Assembly (NCBI GenBank): GCA_035517775.1
Contig: DATIYF010000018.1
Coordinates: 46,168-110,167, forward strand
Source of the DNA: DATIYF01 sp035517775
Lineage (GTDB): Bacteria; Acidobacteriota; Terriglobia; Terriglobales; Acidobacteriaceae
Reading direction: 5' to 3'
DNA: 64,000 nt
This document shows, in pieces, positions 31,097 to 38,304 of this stretch. Position 1 is the first letter of the stretch, and each line of letters opens with the position of its first letter. Under the pieces are notes generated by a model. That model made no database searches. It saw only the letters and a program-made list of their open reading frames with translations, and was not told where the DNA came from. The position numbers and the translations under genes are program-made.

Positions 31097-31246
31097 ATGA
31101 TTCGCAAACTGAAGTCCGGCGAGTACCGCCTTTATTCTCGCAAGAAGAACGCCAAGACCGGTAAGCGCCGCAATCTGGGAACGTTTTCCACACGCAAGGC
31201 GGCCCAGGCGCACGAGAGGGCGGTGCAGTACTTCAAGCACAAGTAA
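31097..31246 (+). CDS. small basic protein
   Basis: A 49-residue, very basic protein: MIRKLKSGEYRLYSRKKN, AKTGKRRNLGTFSTRKAAQ, AHERAVQYFKHK. Small proteins with the pattern RKLKSGEYRLYSRKK and RRNLGTFxTRxAAxxHE occur in many bacteria and are usually left unnamed; the pattern resembles an AP2/integrase-type N-terminal DNA-binding fold cut to its shortest form, which is an inference. GGGAG stands before the ATG at 31097. The frame is open further upstream but only the last 49 codons look conserved. Confidence 0.75.
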   Translation: MIRKLKSGEYRLYSRKKNAKTGKRRNLGTFSTRKAAQAHERAVQYFKHK

Positions 31247-31392
31247 TTGAACCTAAGTAACTTATAGGATTGCGCGGGCAGCAACTCGGGACCCCGGCCA
31301 GGGTTCTAATATCGGGCGAGGTACGTCATTGCCGGGCGCACCCGCCGAAGTGCCGGATGAAGAGGAGTGCCAGGGCGCCGCTTCCGCCAATT

Positions 31393-32712
31393 ATGCCAAG
31401 CAAGAAGACAAGGCTCGCATCTATCTTCGCATTGCTGCTGCTGGTCTGCTGCGCCGGCGCACCGGCCCGCGCTTCGGTTACTTTGCTGCTCGAAGAACCT
31501 TATGGCCACCTGGGGGCCTTCACCGGGGTCGGGCACGCCGCGGTTTATCTGCCGCGAGTTTGCGCAGAAACGCCGCTGAAGTTGCGGCGCTGCCAGCCGG
31601 GAGAGAGTGGCGTAGTGCTTAGCCGCTACCATCACGTGGGCGGCGATGACTGGGTCGCCATTCCGCTGATTCCTTATCTTTACGCGCTCGACAAACCGGC
31701 CGATGTTCCGCTCTATGCCGACGACAAGCTGGTGGCGTTTCTGAGAAACCATTACCGCCGCAACCATCTGGAGTCAGTCGCACCGGACGATCCCGATGGC
31801 GAGCCGCCGCGAGGCAACTGGGTCGAGCTGGTGGGCGCGGCCTACGACCGCGCGCTCTACGGATTTGAGGTTGAAACCACCGCCGCCCAGGACGACGAGC
31901 TGATCGCGCGATTCAATGACGCGCCCAATCGCGAGCACTATCATGTCCTTTCTCACAACTGCGCCGACTTCGTGGCCCGGGTGCTGAATTTTTATTATCC
32001 GAAGGCGGTGCACCGCAGCTACCTTGCCGACGTCGGCATCATGACGCCCAAGCAGGTGGCCAAGTCGCTGGTAAAGTACGGCCGGCGGCATCCGGAGATG
32101 CAGCTTTCGACCTTCATCATTCCGCAGGTGCCGGGAAGCCTGCCGCGCAGCACGCGCGCCCACGGCGTGGTGGAGTCATTTCTCAAGTCGAAAAAGTACA
32201 TGCTGCCCACGGCGGTGCTGCATCCCTTCATCATTGCCGGGCTGGGGACAGCGTATGTGGTCACCGGTATCGGCCGGTTCAACCCGGCGCACAACGCCCT
32301 GGTGCTGAATTCCAGCCATGAACTGGGGCCGCCGCTGGCGGCGGAGGAACGCAAGGTGTACGAGGAGCGGCTGGAGGCGCTGCTGGGCCACGGCCGCGAC
32401 GGCGCCAAAGCCTGGCGTGAGCTGCAGGCCGAGGCCCGGCCTGCGTTCGATTCCTCGGGCCAGCCGGTGCTCGAAGTGTGGGACGGAGAAAAAGTAATCA
32501 GCATCGGCCTGACCCGCGGCAATATTCTGGATGGGGGCACGCCACCACAGGTGAGCCAAGACCTTCTGGCGGCCCGCCTGCGGGAAGAGTTGCATCCTGG
32601 CGGAGATCCCCGGGCCGCGGCCAGCACCGTGACCAGCGATTGGGAGCTGCTGCGGCGGGCGAACCTGGCCAGTGAGAGTCCTGCCGATACGCCGGTGCTC
32701 CAGTGGCCCTAA
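31393..32712 (+). CDS. secreted NlpC/P60-like (permuted) cysteine hydrolase candidate
   Basis: A 439-residue exported protein. A signal peptide (LASIFALLLLVCCAGAPARA) is followed by GAFTGVGHAAVYLPRVCAE and, about 130 residues later, YHVLSHNCADFVARVLN. A His-containing GHAAVYL strand before a helix starting with NCADFV is the order seen in circularly permuted NlpC/P60 and LRAT-type enzymes, so the Cys of NCADF and the His of GHAAV are the likely catalytic pair. The C-terminal part has a hydrophobic segment (FIIAGLGTAYVVTG) and a helical tail. Substrate is unknown. An ATG at 31357 would add 12 residues; neither start has a clear ribosome site. Confidence 0.65.
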   Translation: MPSKKTRLASIFALLLLVCCAGAPARASVTLLLEEPYGHLGAFTGVGHAAVYLPRVCAETPLKLRRCQPGESGVVLSRYHHVGGDDWVAIPLIPYLYALDKPADVPLYADDKLVAFLRNHYRRNHLESVAPDDPDGEPPRGNWVELVGAAYDRALYGFEVETTAAQDDELIARFNDAPNREHYHVLSHNCADFVARVLNFYYPKAVHRSYLADVGIMTPKQVAKSLVKYGRRHPEMQLSTFIIPQVPGSLPRSTRAHGVVESFLKSKKYMLPTAVLHPFIIAGLGTAYVVTGIGRFNPAHNALVLNSSHELGPPLAAEERKVYEERLEALLGHGRDGAKAWRELQAEARPAFDSSGQPVLEVWDGEKVISIGLTRGNILDGGTPPQVSQDLLAARLREELHPGGDPRAAASTVTSDWELLRRANLASESPADTPVLQWP

Positions 32713-32836
32713 TTCTGCGGGCTTCCCATTTTCGCCAATCGTCATCTAAGCAGGGCGGCGGCTGTAAAGTAACGCAACTGGCAACAAAAACAGAAGTGCA
32801 GGGTTTTTGACTTTGAAGCGCGAAGGAGAAAAATCC

Positions 32837-33142
32837 ATGCATCGTGCATACCGGCATCTGGGTTCGTTCATTCTGGCGGTGGCCATCGGCGCGCCGCTCA
32901 TGACCACAGGCTGCGCCGTTCACGCTTATCGCGTGTATGATCCCGACCACCACGACTACCATCGCTGGGACCATAACGAGGAAATCTATTACCAGGAATG
33001 GAGCGTGGACACGCATCACGATCCACATCGCGACTTCCGCAATCTTCCGCCCGACGACCAGAAGCAGTACTGGAACTGGCGGCATGACCACCCGAACGGC
33101 GACCGTGACCATGATCATGATCATGACCACGATCATCACTAG
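32837..33142 (+). CDS. His/Asp-rich lipoprotein
   Basis: A 101-residue exported lipoprotein. The signal ends in a lipobox (LMTTGCAV). The mature part is full of His, Asp, Tyr and Trp (YDPDHHDYHRWDHNEE, SVDTHHDPHRDF, YWNWRHDHP) and ends in a repeated Asp-His tail (DRDHDHDHDHDHH), a likely metal-binding tail for nickel, zinc or copper. The last repeats are encoded by alternating CAT/CAC and GAT/GAC codons. AAGGAG precedes the ATG at 32837. I do not recognise a named family. Confidence 0.75.
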   Translation: MHRAYRHLGSFILAVAIGAPLMTTGCAVHAYRVYDPDHHDYHRWDHNEEIYYQEWSVDTHHDPHRDFRNLPPDDQKQYWNWRHDHPNGDRDHDHDHDHDHH

Positions 33143-33444
33143 ACCCAGACCGGGCTGATGGATGGCAGGCGCGGGGCTACAGCGTTCTCTTGATTGATGC
33201 CGCCGCCCTGGCGGTGTAGTGTAAACCTGCAGTTTTGGAACTGGCAGCCTTGCCCTTCACGGGGTGACTGCACACGGTGGCCCGGGCCGGGCCTTTGCAG
33301 TTTGACCGCCCTGGAAGCCGTCCCTGGCTGCCAGTTCGCAGTTTCTCAACCCTAAGGCTTCTAGCTCATAAATCACACCCTCGAATGTCATATACTTTTG
33401 CGGCTTGAGGGTCGGGCCGTGCGAGGCAGACCCCACGGAGAAGC
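33143..33444. other. intergenic region with a nested hairpin
   Basis: About 300 bases without a gene, between the His-rich lipoprotein and the gal-type operon. Its main content is the nested inverted repeat at 33239-33336, listed separately. Confidence 0.5.
33239..33336. repeat. 98-base nested inverted repeat (possible structured RNA)
   Basis: Outer arms AACTGGCAGCC (33239-33249) and GGCTGCCAGTT (33326-33336) pair over 11 bp. Inside, ACTGCA (33267-33272) pairs with TGCAGT (33296-33301), extended by GGT / ACC. The apex is G/C-rich (GGCCCGGGCCGGGCC). The whole could fold into one long, interrupted stem. It ends 108 bases before the ATG at 33445. Confidence 0.55.
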
Positions 33445-34368
33445 ATGAGCGCTGAGGCTGAAACGGCTGCCACGGTTTCCGACCGCGCCTGGGAGGCGCT
33501 GCAGGGGGCTTATGACCTGCAGGTGCACGTGGCGCCCGATGTGATTGGCCGCCGCATTGACGACTTAGACCTTGCCCATGAATTTCTGTCGCATGGGCTG
33601 CGCGGGTTCGTGCTCAAGTCGCACTATATTCAGACCGGCGAACGCGCAAAGGTGGTCAGCAAAGCGGTGCCCGGCATTGCAGCCTTCGGCGCCATTACGC
33701 TCAACCATGCGGTCGGAGGCCTGAATCCGGTGGCGGTTGAAATCGCCGGGCGCTCGGGCTGCAAGATCGTGTGGATGCCCACGGTGGACGCGGAGAATGA
33801 AACTGCCGGCCTGCCCGGCGGCGGCCATAAGAAGCTGCCCTTCTGGGCGGAGATTCAGCGCGAGCTGGCCGCCATGGGAATCTCGCCGCCGCGCATGACG
33901 GTGCTCGATGGCGAGGGGCAGGTTTCGCAGGCGGCGCGCACCTGCCTGGAATTGATCGGCAGGCACGATATGATTCTGGCCACCGGCCACCTGGGGCGGC
34001 ACGAGATTTTTCCGCTGGTGAAGGCGGCGAAGGAGATGAAGCTGAGAAAGATTCTGATCACTCACGCGGAATTTCCCTCGCAGAATTTTTCCGCCGAAGA
34101 GCAGGTGGAATTGGCCGAGCTGGGCGCCGTAATCGAGCACTGCTTTACGACCATGCACACCGGCAAAGCGCCGTGGGAAGCGGTGATGGAGAGCATCCGC
34201 AAAGTGGGGGCGGCAAGGTGCATCATGTCCACCGACCTGGGACAGCCCATCAATCCGCCGGTGGCCGAGGGCTTCGCTATGTTTGCGCAGAAGCTGCTGG
34301 AGAATGGATTTTCGCTGGAGCAGGTTCGACGGATGGCGGTGGTGAATCCCGCGGGGTGGGTAGGCTAG
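33445..34368 (+). CDS. amidohydrolase-like protein (DUF6282 type)
   Basis: A 307-residue predicted metal-dependent hydrolase. It opens with YDLQVHVAPDVIGRRIDD, where the HVAPD segment corresponds to the first metal motif of the amidohydrolase fold, and continues with GFVLKSHYIQTGERA, ILATGHLGRHEIFPLV, ILITHAEFP and MSTDLGQP, which would supply the remaining metal ligands. I place it with the DUF6282 family from memory. It is followed by galB and galC genes on the same strand. In the protocatechuate 4,5-cleavage pathway the step before galB uses an amidohydrolase (2-pyrone-4,6-dicarboxylate lactonase), so a related role is possible but not shown. Confidence 0.7.
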   Translation: MSAEAETAATVSDRAWEALQGAYDLQVHVAPDVIGRRIDDLDLAHEFLSHGLRGFVLKSHYIQTGERAKVVSKAVPGIAAFGAITLNHAVGGLNPVAVEIAGRSGCKIVWMPTVDAENETAGLPGGGHKKLPFWAEIQRELAAMGISPPRMTVLDGEGQVSQAARTCLELIGRHDMILATGHLGRHEIFPLVKAAKEMKLRKILITHAEFPSQNFSAEEQVELAELGAVIEHCFTTMHTGKAPWEAVMESIRKVGAARCIMSTDLGQPINPPVAEGFAMFAQKLLENGFSLEQVRRMAVVNPAGWVG

Positions 34369-34393
34369 ATTCCCTGCCTCGATCGAAAGGCAT

Positions 34394-34467
34394 TCACCAC
34401 GAAGGGCACGAAGGTACACGAAGGCACGGCATTTCACCACCAAGGGCACGAAGGTGCACGAAGGCAA
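34394..34467 (+). repeat. two direct repeats before galB
   Basis: A unit of about 31 bases beginning CACCACGAAGGGCACGAAGG (34395 onward) is repeated in near-identical form from 34436, starting CACCACCAAGGGCACGAAGG. The last AAGG of the second copy stands in ribosome-binding position before the galB ATG at 34470. Confidence 0.65.
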
Positions 34468-34469
34468 CC

Positions 34470-35195
34470 ATGAGCGATACGGCGAAGGCCATCCACGTCA
34501 TCAGCGCCCACGCCGCCGATTTCGTCTGGCGGGCGGGCGGAGCCATCGCGCTATACGCGGAGCGCGGCTACAAGGTGCGCGTTCTGTGTCTTTCGTATGG
34601 GGAGCGGGGCGAATCGGAGCGGCTATGGAAGCAGCCGGGCATGACGCTGGAGCGGGTGAAGGAATCACGCCAGGCCGAGTCACAGAAGGCGGCCGACATC
34701 CTGGGAGCTGAAATCCGCTTCTTCGATTCCGGGGACTATCCGCTCAAGCCTTCGGAGGAGACGATCCAGCAGATGGTCGAGGAATTTCGCCGCCTGCAGC
34801 CGGAGTTCATTCTTACTCACTCGGCGGCCGACCCCTATAATCCCGATCATCCCGCGGCCTGCGAGTTGACCTTGCGCGCGCGGGTCTACGCCCAGGCCGC
34901 GGGCTATGCCGGCGAGGGCAAAAAGCTGGGCGCGCCGCCGGTCTTCATGTTTGAGCCGCACCAGCCCGAGCAGTGCGACTTTAAGCCCCAGGTGCTGCTC
35001 GATATCACCCCGGTGTTCGAGCGCAAGCGCCAAGCCATGGAATCCATGGAGGCCCAGGAGCACTTGTGGCACTATTACACGGAACTGGCGGTGCGGCGCG
35101 GGGTGCAGGCAGTGCGCAACTCGGGGCGAAAAGAGATCAAGTACGCTGAAGCCTACCAGCGGATTTATCCGCAGGTAGCGAGCGGGCTCTCATGA
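34470..35195 (+). CDS. galB: 4-oxalomesaconate hydratase (PIG-L family)
   Basis: A 241-residue zinc enzyme of the PIG-L/LmbE fold. It opens with VISAHAADFVWRAGGAIAL, where the usual first motif HPDD of PIG-L deacetylases is HAAD, exactly as in Pseudomonas GalB. Further matching stretches are LSYGERGESERLW, EFILTHSAADPYNPDHPAAC, GAPPVFMFEPHQPEQC and EHLWHYYTELAVRRGVQA. GalB hydrates 4-oxalomesaconate to 4-carboxy-4-hydroxy-2-oxoadipate in gallate and protocatechuate 4,5-cleavage catabolism. The aldolase gene for the next step follows after 31 bases. Confidence 0.88.
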   Translation: MSDTAKAIHVISAHAADFVWRAGGAIALYAERGYKVRVLCLSYGERGESERLWKQPGMTLERVKESRQAESQKAADILGAEIRFFDSGDYPLKPSEETIQQMVEEFRRLQPEFILTHSAADPYNPDHPAACELTLRARVYAQAAGYAGEGKKLGAPPVFMFEPHQPEQCDFKPQVLLDITPVFERKRQAMESMEAQEHLWHYYTELAVRRGVQAVRNSGRKEIKYAEAYQRIYPQVASGLS

Positions 35196-35226
35196 AGTGC
35201 CCAGCTCCAGGTTTTCCGGAAGGCTT

Positions 35227-35919
35227 ATGAAACCTGCCGTCATCCGCAACATTGAGCGCACCCCGGCCGAGCTGGTTCACCTGCTGGGGGAATTGGGAGT
35301 GGCCACGGTGCATGAAGCGCAGGGCCGGACTGGCCTGATGCGGCCTTACATGCGGCCGCTCTATCCGGCGGCGCGGCTGGCCGGGCCTGGGGTCACGGTT
35401 TCCTGCCATGCCGGCGACAATCTGATGATTCACGCGGCGATTGAAGTCTGCCAGCCGGGCGACGTTCTGGTGGTGGCGCCGCGCTCGGAGTCCAGCGATG
35501 GCATGTTCGGCGAGTTGCTCGCGGTCTCGTGCCGCGCCCACGGCATTGCCGGGCTGATTATAGACGCCGGGGTTCGCGACACCGCCGATATCACGGCCAT
35601 GGGCTTTCCGGTGTGGTCGAAAGCCATTTCGGCGCAGGGGACGGTGAAATCCACCGCCGGTTCGGTCAACCTAGAGCTGGTGTGCGCAGGCGCGCTGATT
35701 CACCCCGGCGATGCTGTGGTTGCCGATCACGATGGCGTGGTGGTGGTAAGGCGCGAAGACGCTCCGCAGGTGGCACAACTGGCCCGGCAGCGCCAGCAGA
35801 AAGAAGAGGGCACGCGGGACCGGCTCAGCTCAGGCGAGCTGGGCCTCGATATCTATGACCTGCGTGCCAGGTTGAAAGAGCTGGGCGTGGAATACTTCGA
35901 CACCAAGCCGGAAGATTAG
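35227..35919 (+). CDS. galC: 4-carboxy-4-hydroxy-2-oxoadipate aldolase (LigK/GalC, RraA-like fold)
   Basis: A 230-residue class II aldolase that splits 4-carboxy-4-hydroxy-2-oxoadipate into pyruvate and oxaloacetate. It has the RraA-like fold with GVATVHEAQGRTGLM, GPGVTVSCHAGDNLMIH, GELLAVSCRAHGIAGLIID and AGVRDTADI; the Arg-Asp pair in GVRD and the Glu/Asn nearby hold the divalent metal and substrate. The long C-terminal helix (LARQRQQKEEGTRDRL) and DIYDLRARL are typical of LigK/GalC rather than RraA itself. GGAAGG precedes the ATG at 35227. Directly after galB, so the two catalyse consecutive steps. Confidence 0.9.
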   Translation: MKPAVIRNIERTPAELVHLLGELGVATVHEAQGRTGLMRPYMRPLYPAARLAGPGVTVSCHAGDNLMIHAAIEVCQPGDVLVVAPRSESSDGMFGELLAVSCRAHGIAGLIIDAGVRDTADITAMGFPVWSKAISAQGTVKSTAGSVNLELVCAGALIHPGDAVVADHDGVVVVRREDAPQVAQLARQRQQKEEGTRDRLSSGELGLDIYDLRARLKELGVEYFDTKPED

Positions 35920-35950
35920 ACCATCGCGGCTTTCCTGGGCCGGCGAAATC

Positions 35951-36589
35951 TTACCCCGCGGCTCCTTCTTCCGGGGCGCCGTGGCGGCGCAGCAACTGGG
36001 GCAGGTTCTGCGAGAAAGCCGAGCGCGGCAGCACCATGTCGCAGCCCACCTCGTGCGCCTTCTGCTTCAGGTCGCCCTGCACGTGAGAGAGGAACCCGAT
36101 AATCGAAGTTCCTTTCTTCAGCTTGGTCTTGAGCTTGGGAATCAGGGTCAGCGGCTTGGCGTTGGCATTATTCAGGTCGAAGATGATGAGAGAAGGCTTC
36201 TCCTCGCCATTCTCTTTCATATGATCGAGCAGATCTTTTTCGGTCTTGACGAACTCGACCTTCACGTTCATCTTGCGGGCGGTTTCCTGGATCTTGGCCA
36301 GGAAAAACAGGTCGTCCACGAAGGCGAAAATGCGGGAATTATCGTCTTCACGCGCGGGCAAGGGCTCGGGCTCGGCGGGAGGGTAAGCCGCGGTAAATCC
36401 GGGGCGGCCTCCACGGCCATTATTGCCGGCCAGCGCCGCCCGGTAACTGTGATCCATGGGCGCGGTGTAAATGCCGCCGTGTTGCTGCCGGTCGCGGCCG
36501 GGTCGTCCGCCATGATGGGGCGGACGGCGACCCCGCCGCCGTCTGCTTCTCCCTCCGCCTCCGGAGGGGTGTCCGGGTCCTACATTCAT
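35951..36589 (-). CDS. Gly/Arg-rich protein with a receiver-like domain
   Basis: A 212-residue protein. The N-terminal 45 residues are Gly, Arg and His rich (GGGGRSRRRRGRRPPHHGG) like an RGG-type nucleic-acid-binding tail. From about residue 80 a receiver-like alpha/beta domain follows: RIFAFVDDLFFLAKI (acidic pair), KPSLIIFDLNNA (possible phospho-acceptor Asp), SIIGFLSHV and CDMVLPRSAF, where the usual conserved Lys of the fifth strand is Arg. It therefore may not be phosphorylated normally. The ATG at 36589 is chosen because the longer frame lacks family character. No kinase gene is adjacent. Confidence 0.7.
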   Translation of the reverse strand: MNVGPGHPSGGGGRSRRRRGRRPPHHGGRPGRDRQQHGGIYTAPMDHSYRAALAGNNGRGGRPGFTAAYPPAEPEPLPAREDDNSRIFAFVDDLFFLAKIQETARKMNVKVEFVKTEKDLLDHMKENGEEKPSLIIFDLNNANAKPLTLIPKLKTKLKKGTSIIGFLSHVQGDLKQKAHEVGCDMVLPRSAFSQNLPQLLRRHGAPEEGAAG

Positions 36590-36915
36590 AAAAGGGTTTG
36601 TCTCGTTATGTAGAGTGCTACGTTCGTTCTCCGCCTTGACCGGCGGAACCCACTTGTCAGTATCCCCACCTACCGCTCTTTGGGAGCATTCCGCGTGGCA
36701 TATCAGTGGAGCACGCGCAGAAACCCAATCCGGCTGGAACTCGCTCGTGAATGATCTGTGTCCGTCGCGGCGCCTGGAGCCAGTAGGCGCGGGGGCCCGC
36801 CAGGGAGCTAGGCCACTGGGAACAAACCTGATGGTAATCCCCGAGGCCAAAGAAAGGCAAGTCCTAAGTCAAGATACTTTTGCACAAGGGTAACCGCGGC
36901 TGGGGGTGGGGCGTG
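36590..36915. other. intergenic region
   Basis: About 325 bases without a gene, between two minus-strand genes. A small imperfect hairpin (TCCGCC / GGCGGA) lies at about 36635-36650. Nothing else is recognisable; it should hold the promoter of the receiver-like gene. Confidence 0.4.
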
Positions 36916-38172
36916 TCATTCGGCGCTGACCATGCGCGCCCATTGCATGGCCTGCCAGTAGGCCTCTGCGATCTCGCTTTCGGTGAGGTGAAGCTGGCGG
37001 GCCAATTCAGTGGCATTCTGCCACTCGCCCGATTCGCGGGCCAGCATGAGCTGATAGAGCGGCCGCAGGCGGCTGGCGCCCCCCAGCAGCACCGCCTTGG
37101 TTTCCTGGTCAAGCGGCAGACTGTTCACCACCTCGAGCATGGGCATTTCCAGGATGGCATCCATGAGCGAGAGCAAGCCGAGGAAGAATGGGTCCGAATC
37201 TCCATGGGGGATTTTGGGCGAAAGCAGCTCGCAGAACCTGGCCCGCACCAAAGCCGCGGTCACCAGCTCGCTCGATTTCTGCCGTCCGCCGGCCAGGGTT
37301 GCCACCAGCCGCACCCAGCGCCGCACCTCGCGCTCGCCCAGCAGGGCCAGGGCATGGCGTACAGAGTGGATCTCGTTGCCGAAGCCGAAGGCGGCGGAGT
37401 TCAGATAGCGCAGCAGGCGGTAGCACAGGGAGGCTTCGCTCTTGATGAGCGCTTCGATCTCGCGCGTATCCAGCTCCGGCTTAGAGACCGCCTGCAGCAT
37501 GCGCAGGTAGTTGATCTGGTTGCGGGGAATCTCGCGGGCCGAGAGCACCTCAGGCCGGCGGAAGAAATATCCCTGAAAATAGACGAATCCAGCCTTGCGG
37601 GCGGCGGCGAACTCTTCCCGGGTCTCGACTTTTTCTGCCAGCATGCGGCAGCGCCAGGGGCCGTAGCGCTGCACCAGCTCTACCTGCTCCTGGGGAGTGG
37701 TGCGGCGGAGGTCCACTTTGATGATATCGGCCAGCTCGGTCAGGGCGCCGCGGGCGTCATTGGCGATAAAGTCATCCAGGGCAATAAGATAGCCGGCCTC
37801 CCGCAGGCGCTGGCAGGCGGCCACCACCAGGTCGTCAGGGGGCACGGTTTCCAGGATCTCGACCACCACCTGGCCCGGCGGCAGCAAGGTTACGTATTCC
37901 TTGAGCAGCACTTCGCGGGTGCAGTTGACGAAGCCGCGGCGCCCCGCGCAAAGCACGTCCAGGCCCATCAGCATGGAGCTGTCGAGCGTGCTGCGGGCCG
38001 CGCTTTCAATGTCGGCGGCACGAAAGTAGTTCTCCACTCCGTCACGGAAAAGGAGTTCGTACCCGAAAACCTGCTCTTCCCGGGTCAGGATGGGCTGGCG
38101 CGCGACAAAGCGCGAATTAGGGTTCGGGCTCGGCTTGCTTCCCGGCCCGGCCGGAGAGGCAGAGGTGCTCAT
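36916..38172 (-). CDS. EAL-HDOD signalling protein (YuxH type)
   Basis: A 418-residue two-domain protein. The N-terminal EAL domain begins FVARQPILTREEQVFGYELLFR and has VVVEILETVPPDD, LIALDDF, IIKVDLRR, AEKVETREEF and FQGYFFRRPE; the EAL signature itself reads EIL, as in the YuxH subgroup, most of which lack c-di-GMP phosphodiesterase activity. The C-terminal HDOD domain (INYLRMLQAVS, LCYRLLRYLNSAAFGF, VRHALALLGEREVRRW) is a His-Asp-poor relative of HD hydrolases used in signalling and protein contacts. It probably senses c-di-GMP or serves as a regulatory adaptor. No neighbouring cyclase is visible. Confidence 0.88.
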   Translation of the reverse strand: MSTSASPAGPGSKPSPNPNSRFVARQPILTREEQVFGYELLFRDGVENYFRAADIESAARSTLDSSMLMGLDVLCAGRRGFVNCTREVLLKEYVTLLPPGQVVVEILETVPPDDLVVAACQRLREAGYLIALDDFIANDARGALTELADIIKVDLRRTTPQEQVELVQRYGPWRCRMLAEKVETREEFAAARKAGFVYFQGYFFRRPEVLSAREIPRNQINYLRMLQAVSKPELDTREIEALIKSEASLCYRLLRYLNSAAFGFGNEIHSVRHALALLGEREVRRWVRLVATLAGGRQKSSELVTAALVRARFCELLSPKIPHGDSDPFFLGLLSLMDAILEMPMLEVVNSLPLDQETKAVLLGGASRLRPLYQLMLARESGEWQNATELARQLHLTESEIAEAYWQAMQWARMVSAE

Positions 38173-38304
38173 CTGAGGTTCTATCGGTCAGAGTGGGGCA
38201 AAGGTTTACTTGGAGGGAGGAATCCGCTTGGTCGAAAGTGTAACCGCCGAGATCGCAAAGGATTGGCAGGGAACGCCGAGATTGGGAGAAGAGCAGCCCT
38301 CAGC

